64,000 nucleotides of DNA from positions 30,497 to 94,496 of the forward strand of contig NZ_FMCI01000392.1 of assembly GCF_900091845.1 (NCBI RefSeq). Reading direction: 5' to 3'. Within the stretch, counting starts at the first letter, position 1; every line of letters starts with the position of its first letter. Source of the DNA: Streptomyces sp. SolWspMP-5a-2 (lineage in GTDB: Bacteria > Actinomycetota > Actinomycetes > Streptomycetales > Streptomycetaceae). The notes under the pieces are model-generated. The model saw only the letters and a list, made by a program, of their open reading frames with translations, did not search any database and had not been told where the DNA came from. The position numbers and the translations under genes were made by a program. Positions 8,737 through 17,760 of the stretch are shown here, piece after piece.

Positions 8737-10121
8737 ATCGTCCCCCAGCAGGCGTCGAGGAGTCGGCCGGTCACTGCCGAGTAGGTGGCCCGGAAGCCGT
8801 GGAACATGCGACCGCGCTGCTCCAGGCCGTGCGTCGAGGATGGGGAATCCACGGTCCAGGCAGCGTCCGTGGCGCCGGAACCGGCAGCCGGAGACGCTGT
8901 TGCGGTGTTCTCCGCGGCAGTGATGTCCAGTTCCTGGGCCGGGACGTCGAAGGACGCGGCTGCCCGTGCCAGGATCTGCTCGCGGCTGGCGCCGGAGGCG
9001 CTGGAAGCAGACGTCCGGGCTGCGTCCGTGTCCTCGGCGGCCAGCGCGGCTTCGTTGCACCGCTGCATGGTCCGGACGCACTGCGCCAGTCCCGGAACGG
9101 TGGTCAGGCAGTTGTCCGGATCCTCCGCGATGCATGCGGCGAGTGCCGTCTGGTCGACCCCGTTATAGGTCCCGTGCGTCGCCAACGGCGAGGTATCCGC
9201 TGAGGACGACTGTCGGCTGGACAGACCCTGTTCGAGACCGGCAGAGCCGTCGACTGATTGCAGCGTCGTGGGTCCCGGCTTGGCCACGGCGAGTTGTGTG
9301 AAGGTGGTGTTGTCGGTCAGTTTCATGTCGAAGCAGTAGGGCGCGGTGCTGCCCTGACCGCAGAGGCCCAGGGAGGCGACCTGCGCGGTGTCGGTGGTCG
9401 CGGCGCGGTACCAGGTCTTGTTCTCGGCCATGTACTGCACGCGGTTGGCGATCTGCGGAACCGTGAGGTACTGAGGGCCCATCACTTCCAGGCCGATGTC
9501 GATCCGGTTCGCGTTGCCCCGTGGCACGGCCAGTTGTCCGGTGGTGCTGCCGACCCAGTTGAAGTCATAGAGCACGTCCCACTGGTCGGTGTTGTCCTGG
9601 CGCAGCACGATGTATGTGTGGTTCGTTCCGTCCGGCGTCGAGGGATTCGTGCCGGCTGTGATGGCTTCCGTGTGACCACCGCTGTCGCTCAGCTCAGTCC
9701 AGCGCGGACCGTAGGCGGACGTCGACGTACCCGTCTTCTCGGCGTAGAGACCGACCTGGATGTTGTCGGCGAACAGGCCGCCCTCGGTATTGGGCGTCAT
9801 CGTGAGGTAGTTGCCCGCGGACACGGTCGTGCCGCCGGTCGAGCCACTGGTGAACGTGACGGGCACGTTTCGCCAGGTGGCGAAGGCACCGATCACCGGT
9901 TCGCCCGGCTGTGTGCAAGCGACGCCCCAGAAGATAATCGAGGCTTCGTGCTCGATCTGACAGCTTGTCGTCGGCGGGCTCGCTGACGCCGGAGACGCGG
10001 TGGTCAGTGGTAGGACAACGGCGGCTATGGCTGCGGACAAGGCGGGAAGAAGTCTTCTTCGCACGCGCAACGGCCTTCCATTCGGTGATCGAATAAGCGA
10101 TCGAGATACTGTCCGATGCAT
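8727..10121 (-). CDS. Secreted protein of unknown function, first gene of the nuclease unit
   Basis: 464 residues from the ATG at 10121; GTG 10136 or GTG 10064 are possible alternatives. An Arg-rich N-terminus is followed by LLPALSAAIAAVVLPL and an ASPASA cleavage motif. The mature part begins with a Cys-containing beta-rich module (SCQIEHEASIIFWGVAC). A later region with a Cys pair (LAACIAEDPDNC, QCVRTMQRC) is probably disulfide-linked. The last 80 residues are Ala/Ser-rich, ending RLLDACWGTMCS. Its stop overlaps the nuclease start, so the two secreted proteins are coupled and may form a carrier/effector pair. No family recognised. Confidence 0.8.
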   Translation of the reverse strand: MHRTVSRSLIRSPNGRPLRVRRRLLPALSAAIAAVVLPLTTASPASASPPTTSCQIEHEASIIFWGVACTQPGEPVIGAFATWRNVPVTFTSGSTGGTTVSAGNYLTMTPNTEGGLFADNIQVGLYAEKTGTSTSAYGPRWTELSDSGGHTEAITAGTNPSTPDGTNHTYIVLRQDNTDQWDVLYDFNWVGSTTGQLAVPRGNANRIDIGLEVMGPQYLTVPQIANRVQYMAENKTWYRAATTDTAQVASLGLCGQGSTAPYCFDMKLTDNTTFTQLAVAKPGPTTLQSVDGSAGLEQGLSSRQSSSADTSPLATHGTYNGVDQTALAACIAEDPDNCLTTVPGLAQCVRTMQRCNEAALAAEDTDAARTSASSASGASREQILARAAASFDVPAQELDITAAENTATASPAAGSGATDAAWTVDSPSSTHGLEQRGRMFHGFRATYSAVTGRLLDACWGTMCS

Positions 10122-10138
10122 GCAGAGGCCACACACAT

Positions 10139-10456
10139 GTGTCGGAACATGGCTGGAACCGCCGGGTCGTGTACCTCGGCGATCAGGGGAAGGCCGTGCT
10201 CGGGTCTCCGTTCACGGACGGCACAGTGGCTCGAGCTTCACCGCACGGTGACCGCTCGGTCGGTCAGATCGCCAAGGACTTCGATCTGACCGAGACCGCG
10301 GTGCGGCTGTGGGTCAGCGCTGCGGGCGAGCGGGACGGCCTGACCAGCAGCGAACGCGAGGAGTTGGCCGCGCTGCGGCGGGAGAGGCGCCGTCTGCATG
10401 AGGACGTCGAGGTCCTCACGCGTGCGACGGCTTTCTTCGTGAAGGAGACCCGGTGA
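10139..10456 (+). pseudogene. IS3-family OrfA, N-terminus degraded
   Basis: The conserved part starts at SVGQIAKDFDLTETAVRLWV, a helix-turn-helix. It continues through the LTSSEREELAALRRERRRL leucine-zipper-like helix to TRATAFFVKET, the usual end of IS3 OrfA. The 40 residues before it do not look like an OrfA N-terminus, so the 5' end is probably rearranged. Its end overlaps the OrfB start by 4 bases, the IS3 arrangement for -1 frameshifting. Confidence 0.75.
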
Positions 10457-11055
10457 CGGTGGACCCGTTCATCGAGGCGGAGAAGCGTGCAGGTCACAGC
10501 GTGAAGCGAGCGTGTGAGCTGCTGAAGGTCTCCCGGACCGCCTTCTGTGCCCGGCGCGCTGCAAAGCCTGGTCCCCGCGTGGTCCGTGACGCCGAACTGG
10601 CGGGACAGATCACCGATGTCCACGCACGATCGCGGGGAACCTACGGTGCCCCGCGCGTCCATGCCGCGCTCAGACGGGCGGGTGCCGGGTGCGGGCGGCG
10701 CCGGGTCACGCGGCTGATGCGGGCAGTCGGCCTGCAAGGCAGGCATCGCAGACGGCGGCACTTGACGACGGTCCCTGATCCGAAACCTGTTCTGCGGCCC
10801 GATCTCATCACCCGCGACTTCCAGCCCGACCCCGACGGGCTGAATACCCGCTGGTGCGGCGACATCACCTACATCGCCACGGAAGAAGGCTGGCTCTACC
10901 AGTCCACCGTCATCGACATCGCCTCCCGCCGCGTGGTCGGCTGGACAACAGCTGATCACCTGCGGACCGATCCGATCGCCGATGCCCTCACGGCCGCCCG
11001 CCGACAACGTCGCCCCACCTGTCTGGTGATCTTCCACTCGGACCGCGGATGCCAA
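10453..11055 (+). pseudogene. IS3-family OrfB (integrase core), 3' truncated
   Basis: DDE integrase starting at 10453. The HTH_21-like region GTYGAPRVHAALR is followed by NTRWCGDITYIATEEGWLY (first Asp) and FHSDRGCQ (second Asp). The sequence stops being IS3 right after the RGCQ codons at ~11055. The catalytic Glu and last ~90 residues are gone, replaced by the left end of an IS30-type fragment. Non-functional. Confidence 0.85.
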
Positions 11056-11315
11056 AAACGGATGCAACTAATCGTCGCAACACCTTGATCGGGAGGTGGA
11101 ACGATGGGTGCTGTGGAGCGGCACAAGCAGGTACGTGCGTATCGGGGGGTCGGTGCCGTCGCTGGGCAGACCGTCGGTGGCCTGGCGCGAGGGCAGGGTC
11201 AGGCTCTGGACGGCGATCGCTCGGGGTGCCAAGACCGAGGATGCGTGCAGTACTGCGGGGGTGTCCGGGCCGGTGGGGTTCCGCTGGTTCTGGCACGCTG
11301 GCGGCGTGAATCCAT
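11056..11315 (+). mobile_element. 5' fragment of an IS30-family element
   Basis: Begins near 11056 with GATGCAACTAATCGTCGCA, an AT-rich partially palindromic end like those of actinobacterial IS30 elements. A coding stretch follows with VRLWTAIARGAKTEDAC and GVSGPVGFRWFWHAGGVNP, the N-terminal region of IS30 transposases. It is cut at ~11315 by the next element. The start-proximal codons appear to be in another frame, so it is decayed as well. Family assignment is from remembered sequence pattern. Confidence 0.6.
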
Positions 11316-11913
11316 GAGCTGATTCCAACCTGTCGGCGATGTAGACCAGTTGGGCGGCTCTGCAACCCGATGAAGCTCCTGGTAGGAGGTGTCACAGCCA
11401 AGATCCACTGCCCCACCAGGAGCTTCGCGTGCTTGTCCACCCGTCGTCTATGGATCTGTCCAGACGCACCTCGCGGTACCTGAGTGCTCGGCTGCATGCC
11501 CGGAGCGGGGAGATCGAGGCGCGCTGGCGACGTCTGCCCGCAGGACGACAGGCCCTGCTCGCTCTGGCTCACCTGCGGTGCGGTGCCGGGTCCGTCCACG
11601 ACCTGATCGCCGCACGGACCCATGGGATCGTCGACGCGCTCGCCACGGGCGAGCTGAAGTGCTGGGCGGACAAGGCGTACCAGGGAGCCGACCACCCCAT
11701 CCGCGTCCCGTTCCGAGGTCGTCGCCTCAAGCGATGGCAGCGTCGGCACAACAGCACACACGCCAAGATCCGCTGCCTCGGCGAGCAGGCCATGGCAACT
11801 CTGAAGGGCTGGCGCCTTCTGCGAAGACTCCGCTGCAGCATCACCCGCATCACCGCGATCGTCCAGGCCGTTCTTGTCCTTCACCACGCTTCGACGTGAA
11901 GTTGGAAAGGCTC
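11316..11913 (+). mobile_element. Internally deleted IS5-type element, copy 2
   Basis: About 598 bp with imperfect ends (GAGCTGATTCCAACCTG at the left, GAGCCTTTCCAACTTC reading inward from the right). It is the same family as 5973-6857 but lacks about 300 bp of the transposase gene. It forms the right boundary of the IS30 fragment. Confidence 0.78.
11429..11899 (+). pseudogene. IS5-type transposase with in-frame internal deletion
   Basis: A 156-codon open frame opening with the same LVHPSSMDLSRRT leader as copy 1. After HLRCG it jumps in frame to SVHDLIAARTHGIVDAL, deleting the helix-turn-helix and the first part of the DDE domain (roughly 100 residues). The C-terminus (ADKAYQGAD, NSTHAKIRCLGEQAMATLKGW, LVLHHAST) is intact and lets copy 1 be reconstructed. 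Cannot be an active transposase. Confidence 0.85.
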
Positions 11914-12040
11914 CATGTATCCGACGCATCTCATGTTCTTCGCTCAGATCACTGTTGGTTCGTGAGTCGTGAGTCAGGAATAGGGCTCAGTTCAATGAGG
12001 GCGATCGTGGTGTCGATGACGCACCGGAGACACAAGCGGC

Positions 12041-12334
12041 TCACACCACATCCGAGCCGGGGGCGGAGACGGCTCCGATGTCCTCCGTCCCACGGTGGAA
12101 CTCCCTCTTGCTCTGTGGGTAGGCGTGGCCGGAGTCAGGGAGCAGGTAACCGGAGTTCGTGCCGTCGGCGTGGCCTAGTGCCTCCAGGCGGGGCCCGAGG
12201 TGGACGACCTCGTCGGGGTGGCGGGCGAGGCGCGCGAGCATCCAGGCGACCTCGGCATCCGTACCTGGCCCGAGCGAGGCGGCCAGACGGCGGGACTCCC
12301 ACGTCGTCCGCGGAGCCAGAACCCATCGCCACAT
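12041..12334 (-). CDS. Possible small hypothetical protein or gene fragment
   Basis: 97 codons from the ATG at 12334. Amino-acid composition is protein-like (LGPGTDAEVAWMLARLAR, HPDEVVHLGPRLEALGHAD) and third positions are GC-rich, unlike the other frames here. No domain is recognised and there is no good ribosome binding site; an upstream extension to 12427 is possible. It lies in IS-rich debris and may be the tail of a broken gene. Confidence 0.3.
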   Translation of the reverse strand: MWRWVLAPRTTWESRRLAASLGPGTDAEVAWMLARLARHPDEVVHLGPRLEALGHADGTNSGYLLPDSGHAYPQSKREFHRGTEDIGAVSAPGSDVV

Positions 12335-12639
12335 CCATACCCGCGCCCCGCCCTTCCGGAGCGCGGGCGGCGTGCTGTCCTGCGGGGCGGGCTGGTCGCC
12401 GCGCGCATGCTGTCCGAGGTCGGCCACAGCGCGAGTCTCCTGGCATCACACAAACGCCCGGCGGCGACCCGGACCGCCTCCACCACAACGAGTGAGACCG
12501 ACTCGCACTCGCGCGCGGTTGACGTGCGGTCGTTGCATCACCCGCAGCCTCTCGCGCTGCTGATGCCTGGTGCGGCTCTGCCCGGCGGCGGGGGTCCGTA
12601 GAGTTCGAGCCCCGTCGAGGTCGGCAGCAGGAGAATCAC
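12335..12639. other. Gene-poor stretch after the IS debris
   Basis: Several overlapping open frames occur on both strands, but none is convincing by codon use or homology pattern. The last ~40 bases hold an AGGAG ribosome binding site for the membrane protein gene at 12640. Confidence 0.4.
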
Positions 12640-13017
12640 GTGCATCCACTGGCAGTTGAGCAGCGTTTCCTCGAGAAGGCAGGAAGGATCCGCGGGTGGG
12701 GTGTCGCGCTGCTGATCCTCGCCGCACTGTGCTGGGTCTACGCCGTCTGGCAGGTCCTCGTACCGTACGGCTCCACCTATCAGGCGATCGACTGCCCCGC
12801 GCCCGTGAACGCCGAGCCCCGGGACCTCTACGTCCCCAGCACCGGAGACCGGCACAACGACGCCTTGCAGTGCGCCTCCGACCGGAACTGGCCCGGACCG
12901 CTGGCCGCCCTGGCGTTCTCCGTCCCCCTCTCCGCGACGGGCGCCGCGCTGGTGACCGCCGGAACGGCAGCCGTGTGGCTGCGCAGCCACGACCAGGCGG
13001 TACGGCAGGCGACGTGA
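12640..13017 (+). CDS. Small membrane protein, unknown
   Basis: 125 residues from a GTG preceded by AGGAG. It has two predicted membrane segments: GVALLILAALCWVYAVW near residues 25-42 and ALAFSVPLSATGAALVTAGTA near 90-112. The extracytoplasmic loop between them contains two cysteines and ends DRNWPGPLA. Convergent with the CoA-transferase operon and not obviously connected to it. Family unknown. Confidence 0.7.
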   Translation: MHPLAVEQRFLEKAGRIRGWGVALLILAALCWVYAVWQVLVPYGSTYQAIDCPAPVNAEPRDLYVPSTGDRHNDALQCASDRNWPGPLAALAFSVPLSATGAALVTAGTAAVWLRSHDQAVRQAT

Positions 13018-13144
13018 GCCGCCCCGCCCTGTCCAGGAGCACACCCAGCCGCAGCCCAGGCACCGGCACCGGCACCGGCAGAACCCGCGCCGACATGTCC
13101 CCCGCCGTCCCCCGCGATCCCCACCCGGCGCCGGGCCCCCGCCC

Positions 13145-13780
13145 TCACCCGGCCCGTGTCACCGGAGCCGCCGTCGCGGCCGCCACGTCCTCCGCGGTCA
13201 CCCCCGGTGCCGTCTCCACCAGGGCGAAGCCGTCGTCCGTGATGTCCAGGACGCCCAGGTCGGTGATCACCCGGTGGACGACACCGCGGCCCGTGAGGGG
13301 CAGGGCACAGGTGTCGACGAGTTTCGGGCGTCCGTCCCGGTCGCGGTGCTCCATGAGGACGATGACCCGCCGCGCCCCGTGGACCAGGTCCATCGCGCCG
13401 CCCATGCCCTTGATCATCTTGCCGGGGACGGACCAGTTGGCGAGGTCTCCGTGGCGGGAGACCTGCATGCCGCCGAGGATCGCGACGTCCAGGTGGCGTC
13501 CGCGGATCATCCCGAAGGAGAGGGCCGACTCGAAGAGAGCGGCTCCGGGGCGGAGCGTGACGGTCTCCTTGCCCGCGTTGATCAGGTCGGGGTCGACCTG
13601 GTGCGCGGCCGGGTACGGTCCCGTCCCCAGGATGCCGTTCTCGCTGTGCAGGACGACCTCGACACCGGCGGGGACCTGTCCCGCCACCAGGGTGGGCAGG
13701 CCGATGCCGAGGTTCACGTACTGCCCGTCGCGCAGTTCCGCCGCCGCGCGGGCCGCCATCTCGGTACGGGTCCAGCTCAT
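13145..13780 (-). CDS. scoB: 3-oxoacid CoA-transferase subunit B
   Basis: 211 residues, the normal size. It contains the active-site motif SENGILG (the catalytic Glu that carries CoA) within EVVLHSENGILGTGPYP, plus the conserved NLGIGLPT and GGAMDLVHGA blocks. The ATG overlaps the stop of subunit A (ATGA). It transfers CoA from succinyl-CoA to a 3-oxoacid such as acetoacetate. It is the last gene of the eight-gene minus-strand operon. Acetoacetate made by the BKACE enzyme four genes upstream is a natural substrate. Confidence 0.93.
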   Translation of the reverse strand: MSWTRTEMAARAAAELRDGQYVNLGIGLPTLVAGQVPAGVEVVLHSENGILGTGPYPAAHQVDPDLINAGKETVTLRPGAALFESALSFGMIRGRHLDVAILGGMQVSRHGDLANWSVPGKMIKGMGGAMDLVHGARRVIVLMEHRDRDGRPKLVDTCALPLTGRGVVHRVITDLGVLDITDDGFALVETAPGVTAEDVAAATAAPVTRAG

Positions 13781-14535
13781 GACGGGGCCTCCGCGGTGAC
13801 GGTCCGCTTCTCGACGCGCTTGTCGGGGCGGGGCGCGTGGACGACGTGCTGGACGAAGACACCCGGCAGGTGCACGTCCTCGGGACGGAGCCGGCCAGGT
13901 TCGACCAGTTCCGCGACCTCGGCGACCGTGACGCGCCCCGCCATCGCCGCCGCCGGGTTGAAGTTGGCCGCCGTGCCCTCGAAGACGAGGTTGCCGTGCC
14001 GGTCGCCTCGGGCGGCGGCGACGAGCGCGAAGTCCGTGGTGATGGACTCCTCCAGCACGTACTCGCGGCCCTGGAAGACGCGCGTCTCGCGGGCGGGCGA
14101 GGCCACGGCGACGGAGCCGTCCCGGCCGTAGCGCCAGGGAATGCCGCCCTCGGCGATCTGGGTGCCCACGCCGGTGGGGGTGTAGAAGGCGGGGATGCCG
14201 CACCCGCCCGCCCGGAGGCGTTCGGCGAGGGTGCCCTGGGGGCACAGCTCGACCTCCAGTTCACCGGCGAGGTACTGCCGCGCGAACTCCTTGTTCTCGC
14301 CGACGTAGGAGCCGGTGACGCGGGCGATCCGGTGCCGGGCCAGGAGGACGCCCAGCCCCCAGTCGTCGACGCCGCAGTTGTTGGAGACCACTTCGAGGCC
14401 CTGGACGCCGCTGCGCTCGACGGCCCGGATGAGGGTCATGGGGATCCCGCACAGGCCGAACCCGCCCACGGCGAGGCTCGCGCCGTCGGCCAGTGCGGAC
14501 AGGGCCCCTTCCGCGGTGGTGCGCTTGTCGATCAC
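13777..14535 (-). CDS. scoA: 3-oxoacid CoA-transferase subunit A
   Basis: 252 residues from GTG 14535, behind GGAG. Family hallmarks: the glycine-rich VGGFGLCGIPMTLI near residue 20, SNNCGVDDWGLG, TGSYVGENKEFARQYLAGELEVEL and NLVFEGTAANFNP. It pairs with the downstream B subunit to form the heteromeric enzyme. Its GTG overlaps the stop of the upstream hydrolase gene by 4 bases, showing tight coupling. Confidence 0.93.
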   Translation of the reverse strand: MIDKRTTAEGALSALADGASLAVGGFGLCGIPMTLIRAVERSGVQGLEVVSNNCGVDDWGLGVLLARHRIARVTGSYVGENKEFARQYLAGELEVELCPQGTLAERLRAGGCGIPAFYTPTGVGTQIAEGGIPWRYGRDGSVAVASPARETRVFQGREYVLEESITTDFALVAAARGDRHGNLVFEGTAANFNPAAAMAGRVTVAEVAELVEPGRLRPEDVHLPGVFVQHVVHAPRPDKRVEKRTVTAEAPS

Positions 14536-15590
14536 GACCCGCTCCTGCCCGCCGCCTGGTGGACGTCGTCGTCGGTCCACCGGGGTCGGGTACCGCGTTC
14601 GACCAGCGCGCAGCGGACGCCTTCGTCGAAGTCGTGGCCCGCGACGACCGTGCGCGCGGTGGCCAGTTCCCGGTCGAGGCAGGCGCGGAGCGGGTCGGTG
14701 GAGCCCAGGCGCAGCAGTTCGTCGGTGATGACCAGACTCGCGGGGCAGGCGGCGCGCAGGGCGGCGAGCGCGTCGTCCGCCTCTGGCAGGGCGGCCAGCG
14801 CCGTCGGCAGGTCGGCCAGCTCGGTGGTGACGAACGTCCGCAGGACCGTCTCCAGCGCGGCGGACCGGGCGGGGTCGGGGTCGGACGGCGGCGTGTGGGC
14901 GGCGTCGAGGGCGGCGACGCCGTCGCGGGCGAGTCGCGGTATCAGGTCGTCGAGCCGTTCCCGGGGTACGTGGTGGGTGGCCAGGCCGCTGCGGAGGGCG
15001 CCGACCGCGTCGGTGCGCGCTCCGGTCAGGCCGAGGTAGCGCCCCCAGCCGGGGGCCAGTCGGGGCAGGAAGTGGCTGGCGCCGACGTCGGGGAAGAACC
15101 CGATCGCGGTCTCGGGCATCGCCAGCACGCTGTGCTCGGTGACGACGCGGTGGCTGCCGTGGACGGAGAGTCCGAGTCCGCCGCCCATCGCCACGCCGTC
15201 CAGGACGGCCACGTACGGCTTGGGGTAGGTGGCGATCAGCTCGTCGAGCGCGTACTCGGCGGCGAAGAAGGCCATGGTGGTCTCCAGCCGTCCCGCGCGG
15301 ATCTCCTCCCGCATCAGGCGGACGTCGCCGCCCGCGCAGAAGGCGCGGGGCGTGGTGCCGCGGACGACGACGGTGTGCACGGAGTCGTCGTCCGCCCACT
15401 GTTCGAGGTGGCGGGTGAGGTCGGCGACCATGGCCGGGGTGAGCGCGTTGAGCGCCTGCGGCCGGTCGAGCCAGAGCTGTCCGAGTCCGTTCTCGGCGCG
15501 CGCCTTCACCGGTCCGCCGGAGGCCGGTGGCCGGTGGGCGCGCTCGCCGGGCGGGCTCCCGGCGGGGGCGGGGGTGTCGATTCCTGGCAC
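14532..15590 (-). CDS. Enoyl-CoA hydratase/isomerase family, 3-hydroxyisobutyryl-CoA hydrolase-like
   Basis: 352 residues from GTG 15590, or 325 from GTG 15509. Crotonase fold: RPQALNALT near the N-terminus, oxyanion-hole motif FCAGGDVR, and GVAMGGGLGLSVHG. The block MPETAIGFFPDVGASHFLPRL is diagnostic of the 3-hydroxyisobutyryl-CoA hydrolase branch rather than true hydratases, as is the longer-than-usual C-terminal part. It probably hydrolyses a 3-hydroxyacyl-CoA to the free acid. Within this operon it may act on an intermediate of the unknown pathway rather than in valine breakdown. Confidence 0.85.
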   Translation of the reverse strand: MPGIDTPAPAGSPPGERAHRPPASGGPVKARAENGLGQLWLDRPQALNALTPAMVADLTRHLEQWADDDSVHTVVVRGTTPRAFCAGGDVRLMREEIRAGRLETTMAFFAAEYALDELIATYPKPYVAVLDGVAMGGGLGLSVHGSHRVVTEHSVLAMPETAIGFFPDVGASHFLPRLAPGWGRYLGLTGARTDAVGALRSGLATHHVPRERLDDLIPRLARDGVAALDAAHTPPSDPDPARSAALETVLRTFVTTELADLPTALAALPEADDALAALRAACPASLVITDELLRLGSTDPLRACLDRELATARTVVAGHDFDEGVRCALVERGTRPRWTDDDVHQAAGRSGS

Positions 15591-15613
15591 GGCGGTCTCT
15601 TTCGACGGGGCCG

Positions 15614-16789
15614 TCACGCGACGAGGGAGCGGTAGAGCCGCTCGATGTCGGCGCGGTCGGGCACGCGGGGGTTGTGGGCGGGCGAGCCGGAGGCGAGGGC
15701 CTGTTCGGCCATCGTGGGGGTCAGACGCAGCCAGCGGTCCCGGTCGATCCCGTACCGCTCGGGGCTGGGGACCGCGAGATCGGCGTTGAGGGCGCGGAGT
15801 TCGGCGAGGAGCGCGTGGGCGGCGCCCTCGTCGGACTCGCCCGGGGCGCTGAGCGCCATCGCGCGGGCGCAGTCGGCGTACCGGGTGACGGCGGCCGGCA
15901 GGGAGTAGGCGGTGACGGCGGGCAGCAGCATGGCGTTGGAGAGGCCGTGGGCGACGTGGAAGTGGGCGCCGACGGGACGGCTCATGCCGTGCACCAGGGC
16001 GACGGAGGCGTTGGAGAACGCCATGCCCGCCTGGGTGGAGGCCAGCATCATCGCCGCGCGCGCCGGGAGGTCGTCCGGGCGGGCGTGGGCGGTGCGCAGG
16101 TTTCGGCCGATGGCGGCCATGGCGGTGAGCGCGAGTCCGTCGGTGAACGGGGTGGCGCGGCGGCCGACATAGGACTCGATGGCGTGGGTGAGCGCGTCGA
16201 TGCCGGTGTCGGCCGTGAGCCGGGGCGGCATCGCGACGGTCAGCAGCGGGTCCACGAACGCGGCCGTCGGCAGGAACGCCAGGCCGGAGCAGAGCATCTT
16301 CTCGTCGGTGGTGCCGGTGTCGTCGGTGATGATGGTGTAGCGGGTGCACTCCGAGCCGCTGCCCGCGGTGGTGGGGACCGCGACCAGGGGAAGCGCCGGG
16401 GTGTCGGTGACGGCGGGCGCCGCGTACTCCCGCATGGGGCGTCCGGTGGTCCCGAGCAGGGCGACCGCCTTCGCGGTGTCCATGGGGCTGCCGCCGCCGA
16501 GCCCGACGACGCAGTCGAAGTCGCCCCGGGTGAGGACGGCGACCGCGTCGAGGACGGAGGACACCGTGGGATCGGGACGGGTGCCGTCGTACACCTGGGC
16601 GTGGATGCCGTGCGCGGTCAGGCCGTCGGTGATCCGGCGGGCCGTTCCGTTGCCGGTGAGGAAGGCGTCCGTGACGATCAGCGGCCGGGACAGTCCCAGG
16701 GAGTCCAGGACCTCTCCGAGCTGGTCGGCGGCGCCGGGCCCGATCCGCAGCAGCCGGGGCAGGGCGACGGAGGCGACGGTGGTCGTCAT
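15614..16789 (-). CDS. Iron-containing alcohol dehydrogenase
   Basis: 391 residues. NAD(P)-binding GGGSPMDTAKA near residue 95 and the metal-binding region DALTHAIESYVG, then HGMSRPVGAHFHVAHGLSNA with the conserved His ligands. Oxidises or reduces a pathway alcohol/aldehyde pair; the natural substrate may be the aldehyde released by the neighbouring HpcH/HpaI aldolase. The ATG overlaps the BKACE stop. Confidence 0.9.
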   Translation of the reverse strand: MTTTVASVALPRLLRIGPGAADQLGEVLDSLGLSRPLIVTDAFLTGNGTARRITDGLTAHGIHAQVYDGTRPDPTVSSVLDAVAVLTRGDFDCVVGLGGGSPMDTAKAVALLGTTGRPMREYAAPAVTDTPALPLVAVPTTAGSGSECTRYTIITDDTGTTDEKMLCSGLAFLPTAAFVDPLLTVAMPPRLTADTGIDALTHAIESYVGRRATPFTDGLALTAMAAIGRNLRTAHARPDDLPARAAMMLASTQAGMAFSNASVALVHGMSRPVGAHFHVAHGLSNAMLLPAVTAYSLPAAVTRYADCARAMALSAPGESDEGAAHALLAELRALNADLAVPSPERYGIDRDRWLRLTPTMAEQALASGSPAHNPRVPDRADIERLYRSLVA

Positions 16790-17760
16790 CGCCGCACCGC
16801 CTCGTCCCGGTGCGGGCCGTCGGGGCGCGGCAGTTCCGTGTGCGCGGCGCCCTTGAGGGCGAGCACGCTCCGCGCCTGGTCAGGGGTGGCCGGGCGGCGG
16901 CCGATCTCGTCGAGGATCCGGGCGATCTTCTCGACCTGTTCGGCGTTGTCGCGGGCGAGTCGCCCGGCGCCGATGTAGAGGCTGTCCTCCAGGCCGACGC
17001 GTACGTGTCCGCCCAGTTGGGCGGCGTGGGTGGCGACGGCGAACTGGTGGCGCCCCGCGCCGAACGCCGAGAAGACGTAGTCCTCGCCGAAGAGCCGGTC
17101 GGCGGTGCGCACCATGTGCTGCACGTGGTCGAGATCCGGGCCGATGCCGCCGAGGACGCCGAAGACCCCCTGGATCAGGTAGGGCGGGCGGACCAGTCCG
17201 CGTCCGGCGAAGTGGGCCAGCGTGTAGAGGTGGCCGATGTCGTAGCACTCGAACTCGAACCGGGTGCCCAGCGCCTGGAGATCGCGCAGGACCGTCTCGA
17301 TCTGGGTGAAGGTGTTGGAGAAGATCCGGTCGGCGGAACCGGTCAGGTACGTCTCCTCCCAGTCGTGGCGCCAGCGGGTGACTCGGCTCGCGGCGGGCGC
17401 GAAGTTGAAGTTCATCGACCCCATGTTCAAAGAGGCCAGTTCCGGTGCGAAGGCGCGGGCCGCCGCGAGGCGTTCGTCGAGGGTCATGACGGCGGAGCCG
17501 CCGGTGGTGATGTTGACGACGGCGTCGGTGCCCGCCGCGATCGGGGCGAGGAACCGGCGGAAGACGTCCGGATCGGAGCTGGGCCGCCCGTCGTGCGGGT
17601 CACGGGCGTGCAGATGGAGCACGGCGGCACCGGCACGGGCCGCGTCGAGGGCCTGCGCGGAGATCTCCTCCGGGGAGACCGGCAGGGCGTCGGACATGCT
17701 CGGGGTGTGGATGGCGCCGGTGACGGCACAGCTGATGATCGTGTGGTCAGTGTGTTGCAC
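16786..17760 (-). CDS. BKACE family (3-keto-5-aminohexanoate cleavage-type) enzyme
   Basis: 324 residues from GTG 17760 behind a perfect GAGGAGG. Zn-binding LHLHARDPHDG near residue 47, then NITTGGS, and a substrate/CoA region EDYVFSAFGAGRHQF, with VRVGLEDSLYIG near the C-terminus. The family condenses a beta-keto acid with acetyl-CoA to give acetoacetate plus a new acyl-CoA. Acetoacetate can be taken up by the CoA-transferase encoded in the same operon. The specific beta-keto acid is not predictable here. Overlaps the upstream aldolase gene by 14 bases. Confidence 0.9.
   Translation of the reverse strand: MQHTDHTIISCAVTGAIHTPSMSDALPVSPEEISAQALDAARAGAAVLHLHARDPHDGRPSSDPDVFRRFLAPIAAGTDAVVNITTGGSAVMTLDERLAAARAFAPELASLNMGSMNFNFAPAASRVTRWRHDWEETYLTGSADRIFSNTFTQIETVLRDLQALGTRFEFECYDIGHLYTLAHFAGRGLVRPPYLIQGVFGVLGGIGPDLDHVQHMVRTADRLFGEDYVFSAFGAGRHQFAVATHAAQLGGHVRVGLEDSLYIGAGRLARDNAEQVEKIARILDEIGRRPATPDQARSVLALKGAAHTELPRPDGPHRDEAVRR

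Noticed and set aside
12159..12601. Plus-strand open frames in the gap after the IS debris
   Set aside because: No domains and poor codon pattern; the minus frame at 12041-12334 is somewhat better but also weak.
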